Below, piece by piece: positions 41,942 through 52,293 of a stretch of DNA of 55,863 nucleotides. A program made the position numbers and the translations under genes. The DNA is from Bizionia sp. (GTDB taxonomy: Bacteria; Bacteroidota; Bacteroidia; Flavobacteriales; Flavobacteriaceae): assembly GCA_020631395.1 (NCBI GenBank), contig JAHDHI010000028.1, positions 1 to 55,863 on the forward strand. The letters are read 5' to 3'. Position 1 is the first letter of the stretch. Each line of letters starts with the position of its first letter. The notes under the pieces are model-generated. The model did not search any database and was not told the DNA's origin. It saw nothing but the letters and a program-made list of their open reading frames with translations.

Positions 41942-42871
41942 TTACTGTTTTATTTTTGAAGCAAGCAAATAAATTACTGCCATTCTAACAGCCACACCAT
42001 TTTGTACCTGATCCAAAATTATGGCTTGCTTGGAATCTGCTACATCACTGGTAATCTCTACACCTCTATTTATTGGTCCTGGGTGCATGATGGTAATTTC
42101 TTTGTCCAGTGAGTCTAATAGTTCTTTGTTCACTCCAAATTGTTGTGTATATTCTCTGGTCGATGGAAAGTAACTAATGTCCATCCTTTCATTCTGTACG
42201 CGCAACATGTTTGCCACATCGCACCAATTAAGTGCTTTTCTCAGGTTGGTTTCAACCTTCACACCTAGCTTGTCTATGTACTTTGGGATTAATGTCTTTG
42301 GTCCACATACCATAACGTTGGCGCCTTGCAATTTAAGCGCATAGATGTTGGACAGCGCCACTCTACTATGCAAGACATCTCCAACGATTACAACATTTTT
42401 ACCTCCTACATCCCCCAATCGTTCTCTTATGGAATAGGAATCCAACAATGCTTGCGTTGGATGCTCATGCGCTCCATCGCCCGCATTGATTATATTTGCA
42501 TTCACATGCTTGGATAAAAATACGCCTGCTCCCGGATTTGGATGACGCATCACCACCATATCCACTTTCATAGATAGGATGTTGTTTACCGTATCTATGA
42601 GAGTTTCTCCTTTTTTTACAGATGATTGCCCAGCTGAAAAGTTGATGACATCTGCAGACAAACGTTTCTCTGCCAATTCGAAAGAGAGCTTTGTTCTTGT
42701 GGAATTCTCGAAAAACAGATTGGCTATGGTAATGTCCCTAAGTGAAGGGACTTTCTTTATGGGTCTGTTTATGACTTCTTTAAAATGATCGGCAGTTTCA
42801 AAAATAAGTTGAATGTCTTTTCTTTGAAGGTATTTTATTCCCAATAAGTGATTTACACTTAATTCGCTCAT
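41942..42871 (-). CDS. pyrB: aspartate carbamoyltransferase catalytic subunit
   Basis: About 310 residues from ATG 42871 (MSELSVNHLLGI); an in-frame TTG at 42907 is a weaker start. Motifs: FFENSTRTKLSFE (carbamoyl phosphate), HEHPTQALLDSYSI, VGDVLHSRVALSN, IMHPGPINRGVEI (aspartate side). Second step of de novo pyrimidine synthesis. No pyrI regulatory gene is next to it. It follows pyrR on the same strand. Confidence 0.96.
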   Translation of the reverse strand: MSELSVNHLLGIKYLQRKDIQLIFETADHFKEVINRPIKKVPSLRDITIANLFFENSTRTKLSFELAEKRLSADVINFSAGQSSVKKGETLIDTVNNILSMKVDMVVMRHPNPGAGVFLSKHVNANIINAGDGAHEHPTQALLDSYSIRERLGDVGGKNVVIVGDVLHSRVALSNIYALKLQGANVMVCGPKTLIPKYIDKLGVKVETNLRKALNWCDVANMLRVQNERMDISYFPSTREYTQQFGVNKELLDSLDKEITIMHPGPINRGVEITSDVADSKQAIILDQVQNGVAVRMAVIYLLASKIKQ

Positions 42872-42978
42872 CTTTCTTAGTATTCTATTGGCTTGTTTGA
42901 TTGGCAACGTTAGGCTGCCGTATTCCGTCGCCAGTTATTGTTTCAATTTAGATTCGAGTTGGTAAAATCTCGTTTTTC

Positions 42979-43518
42979 TTAGTTATTGACTAGATAGACA
43001 CTGTCTTCTCCTTCGTTCTCCTCCCAATTCACTTTCACCTTTTCTTCATTGATTGCATCTACTTGCCGACCTCTATAATCCGGTTGTATTGGCAAGTGTC
43101 TGCTAAATCGTCTATCTATTAGCGTAAGCAATTCTATTTCCTTCGGCCTTCCAAATGATTGAATTGCCGTTAGCGCAGCTCTAATGCTTCTTCCAGTGTA
43201 CAGTACATCGTCTATGAAAACCAAATTCTTGTTTTCGACTTGAAAGTTTATTTCGGTGGTATTGGCCTCCAATATCTTTTCCCCACGACGAAAATCATCA
43301 CGGTAAAAGGTAATGTCCAAATGTCCCAATTGCAAATTCTTGATCTTATATTCAACTTTCAGCATTTCTGCCAAACGGTCAGCCAAGTATTTGCCTCTAG
43401 GCTGTATACCTACTAAGACGGTGTTGGAAAAATCGTTGTGATTTTCAATAAGTTGACAAGCCAATCTATGTAGAATGATGTTTACCTCTGTTGCGTTAAG
43501 TAACACTTTTTGACTCAT
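42979..43518 (-). CDS. pyrR: bifunctional pyr operon regulator/uracil phosphoribosyltransferase
   Basis: About 179 residues from ATG 43518 (MSQKVLLNATEV). The longer TTG start at 43545 overlaps the promoter's -7 box and is rejected. PRPP-binding motif NLVFIDDVLYTGRSIRAALTAI, N-terminal VGIQPRGKYLADRL, and LTLIDRRFSRHLPIQPDYRG all match PyrR. In Gram-positives PyrR binds pyr mRNA; in Bacteroidota the regulatory role is less clear and uracil phosphoribosyltransferase activity is expected. Co-transcribed with pyrB 107 bases downstream. Confidence 0.93.
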   Translation of the reverse strand: MSQKVLLNATEVNIILHRLACQLIENHNDFSNTVLVGIQPRGKYLADRLAEMLKVEYKIKNLQLGHLDITFYRDDFRRGEKILEANTTEINFQVENKNLVFIDDVLYTGRSIRAALTAIQSFGRPKEIELLTLIDRRFSRHLPIQPDYRGRQVDAINEEKVKVNWEENEGEDSVYLVNN

Positions 43519-43542
43519 ATTTATCCAAACGTATTTGGTATA

Positions 43543-43550
43543 CAAAGTTA
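43543..43550 (-). promoter_or_regulatory. -7 element TAACTTTG of pyrR-pyrB
   Basis: Exact TAnnTTTG on the minus strand, 24 bases upstream of the pyrR ATG, so the leader is very short and leaves little room for an attenuator before pyrR. Confidence 0.55.
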
Positions 43551-43664
43551 GTGTAAATATTTAGATATTAAAAGGTGTTTTTATTTAGTGTTGCAATGAT
43601 GCTTTTATTCTTCTAATTACTAGACCAATAGAATCTGGATTAGTGGCTATGGTAAAACTATCCA

Positions 43665-43697
43665 TAAAAAAAAGCCTCTCGATATCGAGAGGCTTTT
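43665..43697 (-). terminator. rho-independent terminator of rpsA
   Basis: Perfect 14-bp palindrome AAAAGCCTCTCGAT/ATCGAGAGGCTTTT at 43670-43697 with A-run at 43665-43673 (T-run on the minus strand), 41 bases after the rpsA stop. Confidence 0.85.
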
Positions 43698-43738
43698 CCA
43701 TAATATTAAGATGAGATTGCTGTTTTCACAGAAGTGAA

Positions 43739-45571
43739 TTATACTTTCCCGTCCATTTTATCTTTAAGAGCTTGTAAAGCATCATTGGCATCACCTAAAG
43801 TAGGTTTAGACTCGGCAGCTTGAGCAGCTTGCTTTTTAGCAGCAGCTTTTACATTAGCCATTTCTTCAGCTTTGAAGATTGCAGTATGCGATGCTACCAC
43901 TCTCTTGAACTCTTTGTTAAATTCAATAATCTTGAACTCGGCAGATTCTCCTTTCTTAAGTTTCTTACCATCTTCTTTTTCAAGGTGACGAGAAGGAACG
44001 AAAGCAACGATATCCTCATTGAATTCGATAGTTGCTCCTTTATCTACAACTTCAGCGATTTCTCCTGTGTGTGTCGTATCCAAAGCGAATTCAGTTTCAT
44101 ACTTGTCCCAAGGGTTTTCAGTCGTTTGTTTGTGACCTAAAGACAATTTACGTCCTTCAACATCCAACTCAAGTACAACTACTTCCAATTTATCTCCAAC
44201 TGCACAGAACTCAGATGGGTGTTTGATTTTCTTGGTCCAAGATAAATCCGAGATGTAAATCAATCCATCGATACCTTCTTCCAATTCAACGAATACACCA
44301 AAGTTTGTGAAGTTACGTACAATACCTGAATGCTTAGAACCTACAGGGTATTTGGTTGTAATGTCCGTCCATGGATCTTGAGACAATTGCTTGATACCCA
44401 ATGACATCTTACGATCTTCTCTATCCAATGTCAATACTTGTGCCTCTACTATGTCTCCAACCGATACGAAATCGTTTGCAGAACGCAAGTGAGTAGACCA
44501 AGACATTTCCGATACGTGTACCAATCCTTCAACACCTTCGGCAACTTCGATAAATGCACCGTAATCTGCGATTACGACTACTTTACCCTTTACGTTGTCT
44601 CCTACGTTTACTTCTTCACCCAATGCATCCCATGGGTGCTTGGACAATTGTTTAAGACCTAATTGGATTCTAGATTTGTTCTCATCGAAATCAAGGATAA
44701 CAACATTCAATTTCTGATCCAATTCAACGATCTCATTTGGATGGTTGATTCTAGACCAAGATAGATCTGTGATGTGCACCAATCCGTCAACTCCACCAAG
44801 ATCGATGAAGACACCGTAAGAAGTAATGTTTTTAACAACACCTTCAAGTACTTGACCTTTCTCTAATTGACCTATGATTTCTTTCTTCTGTACTTCAATG
44901 TCAGCTTCAATAAGTGCTTTATGAGATACTACTACGTTTTTGAATTCGTGGTTGATTTTCACAACTTTGAATTCCATAGTTTTATTTACGTATTGGTCGT
45001 AATCTCTAATTGGCTTAACGTCAATTTGAGAACCTGGCAAGAATGCTTCGATTCCGAAAACATCCACGATCATACCTCCTTTGGTTCTACATTTAACGAA
45101 ACCATTAACGATTTCACCTGTATCGTGTGCATTGTTAACACGATCCCATGCTTTGATTACACGTGCTTTTCTGTGAGACAATACCAATTGTCCTGTTGCA
45201 TCTTCACGTACATCTATCAATACTTCTACTTTGTCACCAACTGCTAAGTTAGGATTGTAACGGAACTCGTTTAATGAGATTACACCTTCAGATTTTGCGT
45301 TAATGTCGATGATAGCATCACGATCTGTAATATGAATTACTTCTCCTTCTACTACTTCATCATTTAAAGTATCTACGAAGTTTTCAGATACCAACTTTTC
45401 AAATTCCTTCAATTGAGAATCTTCTACTTCGTCAATTCCTTCTTGGTAATTGTGCCAGTTAAATTCTGCTAGGAATTTTTCAGGGTTTGCTTGTGCTTCA
45501 GAAATTACTGGAGCTTCTACTGTTGTTGCTTCTTTAGCTTCAACTTCTGCTTGTTTTGCTTGTTCAGCCAT
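43739..45571 (-). CDS. rpsA: 30S ribosomal protein S1
   Basis: 610 residues. An acidic N-terminal extension (about 1-60) is followed by six S1 RNA-binding domains, for example GVVKNITSYGVFIDLGGVDG, GKVVVIADYGAFIEVAEGVE and GIVRNFTNFGVFVELEEGID. A short Lys-rich tail follows. It holds mRNA on the 30S subunit. A single-gene unit with its own promoter, a leader of about 110 bases and a terminator. Confidence 0.96.
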   Translation of the reverse strand: MAEQAKQAEVEAKEATTVEAPVISEAQANPEKFLAEFNWHNYQEGIDEVEDSQLKEFEKLVSENFVDTLNDEVVEGEVIHITDRDAIIDINAKSEGVISLNEFRYNPNLAVGDKVEVLIDVREDATGQLVLSHRKARVIKAWDRVNNAHDTGEIVNGFVKCRTKGGMIVDVFGIEAFLPGSQIDVKPIRDYDQYVNKTMEFKVVKINHEFKNVVVSHKALIEADIEVQKKEIIGQLEKGQVLEGVVKNITSYGVFIDLGGVDGLVHITDLSWSRINHPNEIVELDQKLNVVILDFDENKSRIQLGLKQLSKHPWDALGEEVNVGDNVKGKVVVIADYGAFIEVAEGVEGLVHVSEMSWSTHLRSANDFVSVGDIVEAQVLTLDREDRKMSLGIKQLSQDPWTDITTKYPVGSKHSGIVRNFTNFGVFVELEEGIDGLIYISDLSWTKKIKHPSEFCAVGDKLEVVVLELDVEGRKLSLGHKQTTENPWDKYETEFALDTTHTGEIAEVVDKGATIEFNEDIVAFVPSRHLEKEDGKKLKKGESAEFKIIEFNKEFKRVVASHTAIFKAEEMANVKAAAKKQAAQAAESKPTLGDANDALQALKDKMDGKV

Positions 45572-45691
45572 TGCAGATAATAATTTGTATTCTGTATGTT
45601 CTTGGAAAGTTTAAGCGGCTGCACACAGAAGTGTTATGTTTAAATTTATAGTATCCCTTTTCATCTTTCCACAATTCGCTAAAAAGGAGTG

Positions 45692-45699
45692 CAAAAATA
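45692..45699 (-). promoter_or_regulatory. -7 element TATTTTTG of rpsA
   Basis: Exact TAnnTTTG on the minus strand, 121 bases upstream of the rpsA ATG, implying a leader of about 110 bases. No TTG found at -33. Confidence 0.5.
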
Positions 45700-46005
45700 C
45701 TATATTTTAATCATATTGCCTAATCTTACTTCAAAAAGAATGTATTTCTTTTTGTTTGATTTTCAAACAATTACTCTTATTAAAGCAAAATAACGGTTAT
45801 TTTACAATACCTGTTTTTTAGATCAATCAAAAATCATATTGGATTATGCAAATAAACAAATCATAGAAATAAATGGACATATATCCATTTATTTCATTTA
45901 TAGGTCTCCTTAAAACACCTTAAATAAAAAATAACCGTTAGTCTTAAAAATAAGTCACTTCATCGTCATTATGTTCCTTTTTTTTGAATTTAAAATTTAT
46001 GAAAG

Positions 46006-46035
46006 TTGAATTTGATTTATAAATTACTATCTTTA
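46006..46035 (+). promoter_or_regulatory. promoter of the LysM gene
   Basis: TTG (46006-46008), a spacer of exactly 19 bases, and TATCTTTA (46028-46035), one base from the TAnnTTTG consensus. It lies 41 bases before the ATG. Confidence 0.55.
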
Positions 46036-46076
46036 AAATATTAAGATTAACATTAAAAAAAACAAATTTTATTATT

Positions 46077-46457
46077 ATGAGTGTCAAAGAAAAGTATCAA
46101 GCCGTACTTAGTTTAGGAGAATCGTTAAATATCCAAAATGGAGATGTAACTGAAGAAAATGGCATATTGAAGGTAGTAGGAACTGCCAATACGCAGTATG
46201 AGAAAAACCTATTGTGGAATGCGATTAAAACTGCTGGTGGAGAGGAACCATCGGATATAATGGCAGACATAAAAGTAGCTGATGAAAGCGTATACCACAG
46301 ACATACGGTCTCAAGCGGAGAAACCTTAGGCAAGATAGCTGCCCATTATTATGGAAGCGCTTCCAAGTATACCGTTATTTTTGAAGCTAATACCAATATC
46401 CTAAAGAATCCGGATGTAATTCATCCAGACCAAGAACTTGTCATCCCTAACTTATAG
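46077..46457 (+). CDS. small BON-like plus LysM protein (Kbp/YgaU type)
   Basis: 126 residues, no signal peptide. The N-terminal part resembles a BON domain (about 1-70; VVGTANTQYEKNLLWNAI). A C-terminal LysM domain (about 74-125) has HTVSSGETLGKIAAHYYGSA, then FEANTNILKNPDVIHPDQEL. This is the layout of the E. coli potassium-binding protein Kbp, also called YgaU. A similar role is possible. Single gene with its own promoter and terminator. Confidence 0.85.
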   Translation: MSVKEKYQAVLSLGESLNIQNGDVTEENGILKVVGTANTQYEKNLLWNAIKTAGGEEPSDIMADIKVADESVYHRHTVSSGETLGKIAAHYYGSASKYTVIFEANTNILKNPDVIHPDQELVIPNL

Positions 46458-46480
46458 TACGACATTACTACATAAAATAA

Positions 46481-46510
46481 AAAAAGCGAATCTTAATTGA
46501 TTCGCTTTTT
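46481..46510. terminator. bidirectional terminator after the LysM gene
   Basis: AAAAAGCGAATC (46481-46492), loop TTAATT, GATTCGCTTTTT (46499-46510), a 12-bp stem with A- and T-runs. Also serves the convergent phosphoesterase gene. Confidence 0.88.
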
Positions 46511-46549
46511 GTTATATCTTCCTTTTCTTTGTTCAATAACAAGTCACAC

Positions 46550-47362
46550 CTAAATCTCCATTTCAACCATTTCGGCTCTTGACCCAAATCGTATGGGTAG
46601 AATGCTTGTTCCAATGCCTTTGGAAACATACATTTTAGGATTCGACTCTTTGTACCACCCCTTTAAATACCTTCCACTTCCTCGAGGTTTGAAAGGAGCA
46701 TAACCAAAAATTGTTATTTGACCTCCATGAGTATGGCCAGAAAGTACCAAATCTATATTGAGTTCCCCTTTCTTCTTTGCTATGACATCTCTATATTCTG
46801 GACAATGTGACAAGACGATGTTGGTCTTGGTTTCTTTTAAATTGGATATCGCGCTTGCAAAATTTGCATTGCCGCCTATGAAATCGTCAATTCCTATAAT
46901 CGATATTTCTCTGTTTTTTACCATTATGCTGCTGTTTTCATTTATCAGCAATTCACAATTGTTATCCAAATAGGTTTCCTTTAGCTTATTTATGTTGACA
47001 TTGCCCCAATATTCCCAATTCCCTAGTATTGCATATTTATCAATAGAACGATCTATTAATTGTAAGAACGTGTTCAATGATTCTATTTTTTCTGTCTTAT
47101 CAACGGAATCACCTGTGATGAATATTAAATCTGGTTTTAATTTGTTTATTTTATTTGCTATTGTTCTATGGAAACGCCTGATTGAATCTAAATGCAAATC
47201 GGTGATTTGAATGATTTTCACCTTATTGGCTTCGTTTTTAGAGATATCGAAGTAATTCCAATCTATTACGTACTTTTCATACCATAGAACATCTAATAGA
47301 ATTAGACCCAAAGAGGCAAAAATACCTCTTTTTATAAATTTTCTACGTGATATTTTAGTCAT
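46550..47362 (-). CDS. membrane-anchored or exported metallophosphoesterase (YkuE/YaeI-like)
   Basis: 270 residues. The N-terminal SRRKFIKRG plus hydrophobic segment is a twin-arginine-type signal or anchor. Metal-binding motifs: ITDLHLD, ITGDSVD, LGNWEYWG (Asn-containing motif, Glu where His is usual), LSHCPEY and SGHTHGGQ. Related enzymes remove phosphate from lipids such as UDP-diacylglucosamine or act on cell-envelope lipids; substrate unknown. It is 30 bases downstream of the cmk gene on the same strand. Confidence 0.88.
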   Translation of the reverse strand: MTKISRRKFIKRGIFASLGLILLDVLWYEKYVIDWNYFDISKNEANKVKIIQITDLHLDSIRRFHRTIANKINKLKPDLIFITGDSVDKTEKIESLNTFLQLIDRSIDKYAILGNWEYWGNVNINKLKETYLDNNCELLINENSSIMVKNREISIIGIDDFIGGNANFASAISNLKETKTNIVLSHCPEYRDVIAKKKGELNIDLVLSGHTHGGQITIFGYAPFKPRGSGRYLKGWYKESNPKMYVSKGIGTSILPIRFGSRAEMVEMEI

Positions 47363-47392
47363 TCATTGAATTTCCTAATTCGAAAGCCATTT

Positions 47393-48085
47393 TTAATCCA
47401 AAGTATCTTGTGCCAATTGAAGCACTTTTTCGAATTGCTCCTCCAAGGTCAAATCGGAATTGTCTATTTCTATGGCATCCTCGGCTTTGCGAAGTGGCGA
47501 ATCCTCTCGGTGGGAATCTATGTAATCGCGTTCTTGTACGTTTCTCAATACATCTTCGTAGGTAACAACGTCTCCCCTCCCAATCAACTCGTCAAACCGT
47601 CTTGTTGCTCTCTTCTCGGCAGAGGCTGTCATGAACAACTTTAATTCGGCATGAGGAAATACGACAGTTCCTATGTCACGGCCGTCCATAACCACACCTT
47701 TGCCCTTGCCCATTTGCTGTTGTTGCTTTACCAATTGGTATCGCACCTCCGGTATGGCGGCCACCTTGCTGACAAAACTCGAGACTTCCAGCGTACGAAT
47801 TTCCTTCTCTATGTTCTCTCCATTCAAGTAGACTTCAGCAAAACCAAGTTCTGGATTGAACTTGAAACTTATTTCTATGTCATTCAGTTTCGTAACCAAG
47901 CCTAGAACGTCAAAATGTTCTTTGTCTATCAAGCTCTTCTGCATCGTGAACAATGTCACTGCACGATACATTGCTCCTGTATCCACATAAATATATCCAA
48001 GATGCTTTGCCAATTGCTTGGCTATTGTGCTTTTTCCCGTTGAGGAAAACCCGTCTATGGCTATGGTTATCTTTTGCACTGTCAT
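47393..48085 (-). CDS. cmk: cytidylate kinase
   Basis: 230 residues. The P-loop is AIDGFSSTGKSTIAKQLAKH, followed by YVDTGAMYRAVTLF (CMP binding), VMDGRDIGTVVFPHAELKLF and ASAEKRATRRFDEL. It phosphorylates CMP and dCMP. It follows porQ on the same strand (147-base gap), the known order in Bacteroidota. Confidence 0.95.
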   Translation of the reverse strand: MTVQKITIAIDGFSSTGKSTIAKQLAKHLGYIYVDTGAMYRAVTLFTMQKSLIDKEHFDVLGLVTKLNDIEISFKFNPELGFAEVYLNGENIEKEIRTLEVSSFVSKVAAIPEVRYQLVKQQQQMGKGKGVVMDGRDIGTVVFPHAELKLFMTASAEKRATRRFDELIGRGDVVTYEDVLRNVQERDYIDSHREDSPLRKAEDAIEIDNSDLTLEEQFEKVLQLAQDTLD

Positions 48086-48232
48086 AAATTCTTTAGACTG
48101 TAAAAATACTTATATTTTTTTGGAAGAACATGTTGCTTCCAACTTCTGTTATTCACAAATTTTCACATCTTCCGAGTTTACCTCTATAATTTTAGGGTCT
48201 GTGGACAAACGAGGATACGTCCAACAAAAGTT

Positions 48233-49252
48233 TTATCTCAAATCTATTTGCAATCCAAAGAAATTTGAATTGGCAGCGCCACTGTATTTCGCATGTGTAT
48301 AACTGAAACGCGTTTTATTGAGCTTGATGGAAAAACCAGCAGACAAACCTGAAAAGTTTCTTTGATCTTCGATTCGAAGTTCTTCCGACCTTCTGAAATT
48401 ATATCCCAACCTAATGTTGAAGCCTTTATCAGGGAATAATTCTGCTCCAAGTATGGTATGTCGTATGACATTTCCCAAGAAACCTACTTTTTCCTGTGTT
48501 TGATTGCCTTCCAAATCCGTCAATGCCCTTGCTGGATTTGGCTTGGCAATTGGCCATTGTTGTAAATTCTCGAATGTAAGATGCCAGCGCAATGGAATAT
48601 TCTCCAAAGTTTGTGACAATCCCATGTCTATTTCCAATGGCAAAGATTCCCTACGGCCAGCATAGGTGGTTATTTGCGTTCCTAGATTCCTAACGACTAA
48701 GGTTGCTTGAAATTCCAATCTCTCATCTATGTACAGCAAACCTAAGTCTGTTGCCACCCCAAATGAGCTGTATTGTTCCAATGTGGAGGTAATGAGTTTT
48801 GCATTGGCCCCAAAATAAAAATCCGAATACCCGATTTGCATTGCATAACCAAAAGATAAAGCCGCTTCCTTTCCTGTAAAGCTGGTTGTTTCCACTCCGT
48901 TTTCGTCATACCCATCGAAAGAACCATAGTCAACATAAGTCAAACCGCCATGAAAGGTTTGTCTTCTCCTATCCCAAGTATATGCGTAAGCTCCTGTACC
49001 GTAGGATATTCCTCCCAGGTAACTGGAATAGTTCAAAGCCAGTTGGTTGTCCATTTCCGCATTTATGGTAGACGGATTGTAAAGTCCTTGTGTGACATCA
49101 TAGTCCACATTGGTCAAAACCTTACCTCCCAAGGCTGCTTGTCTGGGAGAAGAAACCAAGTTTAAAAATTGATATGTTGATTGCCCTCCAAGTTGCGAAA
49201 AACAATAGGAGCTGAATATGAAACAAATGAATAGGGCAATTTTTTTAATCAT
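48233..49252 (-). CDS. porQ: type IX secretion system protein PorQ
   Basis: 339 residues. A signal peptide (MIKKIALFICFIFSSYCFSQ) leads to the family start LGGQSTYQFLNLVSSPRQAALGG, then barrel strands of the FadL-like fold (NQLALNYSSYLGGISYG, FYFGANAKLITSTLEQYSSF, ISFSIKLNKTRFSYTHA). PorQ is an outer-membrane barrel needed for T9SS, working with PorU, PorV and PorZ in attaching cargo. Its cargo includes proteins like the adhesin in this window. Confidence 0.93.
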   Translation of the reverse strand: MIKKIALFICFIFSSYCFSQLGGQSTYQFLNLVSSPRQAALGGKVLTNVDYDVTQGLYNPSTINAEMDNQLALNYSSYLGGISYGTGAYAYTWDRRRQTFHGGLTYVDYGSFDGYDENGVETTSFTGKEAALSFGYAMQIGYSDFYFGANAKLITSTLEQYSSFGVATDLGLLYIDERLEFQATLVVRNLGTQITTYAGRRESLPLEIDMGLSQTLENIPLRWHLTFENLQQWPIAKPNPARALTDLEGNQTQEKVGFLGNVIRHTILGAELFPDKGFNIRLGYNFRRSEELRIEDQRNFSGLSAGFSIKLNKTRFSYTHAKYSGAANSNFFGLQIDLR

Positions 49253-49328
49253 AAAGTTGCAAAGTAACTAAATCTATTTTAGAACGACTAGAAGTACTTT
49301 TTATTTTTTCAGATCTACTTTTTATATG

Positions 49329-49859
49329 CTATTTCAAGATTAAACTGTCACCTATTTTGATTGTATTGGATTCCAAATTGTTTAAATGCTTCAATTCGGC
49401 AACTGTCATATTGCTTTCTTTTGCTATTCGATATAAGGTTTCCCCCTTCTTTACGATCTTGTATTCCTTTTCTTTTACAAACTTGTTTTTGGCATATCCA
49501 ATTTTAAGTTTTTGTCCTACTTTAAGAATATTGCCTCTCAATTCATTGAGTTCTTTGATATTTGCAATGCTTATTCCATATCGTTTGGATATCGCATAAA
49601 AGGTTTCTCCTTTTTCTACGATATGAACCTTACCAACGTTAACAGCTTCTGTAACCATTGAACCTTCCTCATTTGATGTAGTGGCATCTCCACTGTCTTC
49701 GATAAACTCATACTTCCCCGTCTTGGTATATAGTTTTGCCGGCTTGCCATCTATAACGACATCCTCATAATCATTGGTTTCTTGTGCAGATACAGAAATG
49801 ATTATAAACAATGACAAGACTACTACTGCTCTCTTATGGGCATTAAAGCTTTTTTGCAT
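49329..49859 (-). CDS. secreted protein with two LysM domains
   Basis: 176 residues. The N-terminal signal region ([15 protein letters not shown]) is followed by a short acidic part. Two LysM domains follow: [19 protein letters not shown] (about 79-122) and [20 protein letters not shown] (about 132-175). LysM binds peptidoglycan. The 3' end of lon overlaps its start by 17 bases, so it is read from the lon promoter or translationally coupled. An amidase or other catalytic domain is not present. Confidence 0.88.
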   Translation of the reverse strand: MQKSFNAHKRAVVVLSLFIIISVSAQETNDYEDVVIDGKPAKLYTKTGKYEFIEDSGDATTSNEEGSMVTEAVNVGKVHIVEKGETFYAISKRYGISIANIKELNELRGNILKVGQKLKIGYAKNKFVKEKEYKIVKKGETLYRIAKESNMTVAELKHLNNLESNTIKIGDSLILK

Positions 49860-52293
49860 TTTTCACTTTTTGTTTTGTTAGAGCAAGGTCAATCACGTCT
49901 TTCATATCGCTTACATAATGAAACGTCAAACCTTTCAAGTATTCTTGTTTGATTTCCTCGATATCCCTTCTGTTTTCCTCGCAAAGTAAAATCTCTTTGA
50001 TTCTTGCACGCTTTGCTGCTAGAATTTTTTCCTTTATCCCCCCTACTGGCAAGACTTTGCCTCTTAGCGTTATTTCTCCTGTCATCGCCAAACTCTTCTT
50101 TACCTTGCGTTGCGTGAACAAAGACACCAAAGAAGTTAACATTGTAACCCCTGCGCTAGGTCCATCTTTTGGAGTTGCTCCTTCTGGCACGTGTATGTGA
50201 ACATTGTAGTTGTCGAATACTTCCGAGGCTATCCCAAACTCGTCTGCATTGGCTTTGATGTATTGCATAGCTATTGTAGAGGATTCCTTCATCACCTTAC
50301 CCAAGTTTCCAGTAATGGACAATGTCCCTTTTCCTTTGGATAGGATAGATTCTATAAATAGGATATCACCTCCTACGCTAGTCCAAGCCAATCCCGTAAC
50401 CACACCTGCTACGTCATTGTTCTCATATTTGTCACGTTCCAATTTTGGGCCTCCCAAGATTTCTATGATGTCGTCGTTGGACAGTTTTACATTGTAATCT
50501 TCTTCCATTGCAATGTTCTTGGCTGCATAACGCACCGTTTTTGCAATTTGCTTTTCCAATCCTCTAACACCGGATTCTCTTGTATATCCTTCGACGATCT
50601 TCTCTAGTTGAGGCTTTCCTACTTTTAAATGCTTATCTGTCAAACCATGCTCAACCAATTGCTTTGGCAATAAATGGCGCTTTCCTATTTCTACTTTTTC
50701 TTCTATCGTATATCCTGTAACATTAATAATCTCCATTCTATCTCTCAACGCTGGCTGAATGGTATTGAGGCTATTAGAAGTGGCGATGAACATTACTTTA
50801 GATAGATCATATCCCATTTCTAGAAAATTATCATAGAACTCGTTGTTTTGCTCTGGATCCAAAACTTCCAACATTGCGGAAGAAGGGTCTCCTTGATGTG
50901 AGTTTGACAATTTGTCAATTTCATCCAAAACAAACACTGGATTCGAGGTTCCTGCCTTCTTTAAACTTTGGATAATTCTTCCTGGCATTGCACCAATGTA
51001 AGTTTTACGATGCCCTCTAATTTCTGCCTCATCTCTTAAACCTCCCAATGAAATGCGAACATACTCTCTTCCCAAAGCTTCTGCTATGGATTTACCCAAA
51101 GAAGTCTTACCTACTCCAGGAGGGCCATATAAACATAATATCGGAGATTTCATGTCGTTTCGCAGCTTTAAAACCGCCAAATACTCGATAATTCTCTTTT
51201 TTACGTCATCTAGACCATAATGGTCCCTGTCCAATATTTTTTTGGCACGTTTCAAATCGAATTTATCCTTACTGAACTCATTCCATGGCAAATCTAAAAA
51301 AAGATCCAAATAGTTTCTTTGTATGGAATACTCCGCAACTTGAGGATTCATTCGTTGCATTTTGGCCAGTTCCTTTTCAAAATGCTTGGCAACCTTTTCA
51401 TTCCACTTTTTATCTTTTGAACGCAAACGCATGGCTTCCAATTCCTCCTCACTGCCAACTCCTCCAAGTTCCTCTTGAATGGTCTTCATCTGCTGGTGCA
51501 AGAAATACTCACGTTGTTGTTGGTTCATATCGCTATGTACCTTTGATTGGATGTCGTTTTTAAGCTCCAACTTTTGGCGCTCGATATTCATGTACTTCAA
51601 TGTTTTCAATGCACGCTCCTTTAAATCGTTCGTTTCCAAAAGTTCCTGTTTGTCCTCAACAGATAAATTCATATTGGAAGACACGAAGTTTATTAAAAAC
51701 GAATCGCTTTCAATATTCTTTATTGCAAAGGAAGCTTCGCTAGGAATACTCGGGCTATCCTTAATGATCTGCAATGCCAATTCCTTAATAGATTCAGTAA
51801 TGGCATTAAACTCTTTATTTTTTTTTGCTGGTCTGGCTTCTGGCACCTCACTTACCGTAGCTGTAATGTATGGTTCTTCCGTTATGACTTCTGTGATCCC
51901 AAAACGTTTTTTACCTTGTATGATAACTGTAGTGTTTCCATCTGGCATTTTTAGCACCTTTAAGATTCTAGCTACAGTTCCTGTTGGATAGATGTCTCCG
52001 GCCTTTGGATCTTCTACTGCTTCATCTTTTTGAGAAACGACGCCAATAACCTTACTTCCATTGTTAGCATCGTTAATAAGTTTTATGGATTTGTCACGAC
52101 CTGCCGTAATGGGAATTACAACACCAGGAAACAAAACCGTATTACGCAATGATAAGATTGATAATGTTTCTGGCAACTGCTCCTTGTTTATTTCTTCTTC
52201 GTCTTCTGGCGTCATCAATGGTATTAATTCTGAATTTTCATCAAAATCCTGTAATGACAAACTGTCAAGACCAATAAAATTAGATTTTTTCAT
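49843..52293 (-). CDS. lon: endopeptidase La (Lon protease)
   Basis: 816 residues. The Lon N-terminal substrate domain (about 40-240; [20 protein letters not shown]) is followed by a coiled segment, an AAA+ module (Walker [10 protein letters not shown], Walker [11 protein letters not shown]) and the protease domain. The latter has PKDGPSAGV (catalytic Ser713) and [13 protein letters not shown] (catalytic Lys756). It degrades misfolded and regulatory proteins in the cytoplasm. Lon also often shares an operon with porQ and cmk in this group. An imperfect palindrome sits just upstream of the start. Confidence 0.96.
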   Translation of the reverse strand: MKKSNFIGLDSLSLQDFDENSELIPLMTPEDEEEINKEQLPETLSILSLRNTVLFPGVVIPITAGRDKSIKLINDANNGSKVIGVVSQKDEAVEDPKAGDIYPTGTVARILKVLKMPDGNTTVIIQGKKRFGITEVITEEPYITATVSEVPEARPAKKNKEFNAITESIKELALQIIKDSPSIPSEASFAIKNIESDSFLINFVSSNMNLSVEDKQELLETNDLKERALKTLKYMNIERQKLELKNDIQSKVHSDMNQQQREYFLHQQMKTIQEELGGVGSEEELEAMRLRSKDKKWNEKVAKHFEKELAKMQRMNPQVAEYSIQRNYLDLFLDLPWNEFSKDKFDLKRAKKILDRDHYGLDDVKKRIIEYLAVLKLRNDMKSPILCLYGPPGVGKTSLGKSIAEALGREYVRISLGGLRDEAEIRGHRKTYIGAMPGRIIQSLKKAGTSNPVFVLDEIDKLSNSHQGDPSSAMLEVLDPEQNNEFYDNFLEMGYDLSKVMFIATSNSLNTIQPALRDRMEIINVTGYTIEEKVEIGKRHLLPKQLVEHGLTDKHLKVGKPQLEKIVEGYTRESGVRGLEKQIAKTVRYAAKNIAMEEDYNVKLSNDDIIEILGGPKLERDKYENNDVAGVVTGLAWTSVGGDILFIESILSKGKGTLSITGNLGKVMKESSTIAMQYIKANADEFGIASEVFDNYNVHIHVPEGATPKDGPSAGVTMLTSLVSLFTQRKVKKSLAMTGEITLRGKVLPVGGIKEKILAAKRARIKEILLCEENRRDIEEIKQEYLKGLTFHYVSDMKDVIDLALTKQKVKNAKKL

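Larger units (their letters stand above)
45572..46076. other. 505-base intergenic region with divergent promoters
   Basis: Holds the rpsA promoter and leader (minus) and the LysM gene promoter (plus). No gene seen between them. The rpsA leader contains a small GC-richer stretch near the start (AAGCGGCTGCACACAGAAGTG on plus) that might fold; autoregulation by S1, as in other bacteria, is possible but not shown. Confidence 0.4.

Noticed and set aside
47393-52293. lon, LysM, porQ, cmk as a new functional cluster
   Set aside because: This neighbourhood is, from memory, ordinary in Bacteroidota and each gene has a known separate role.
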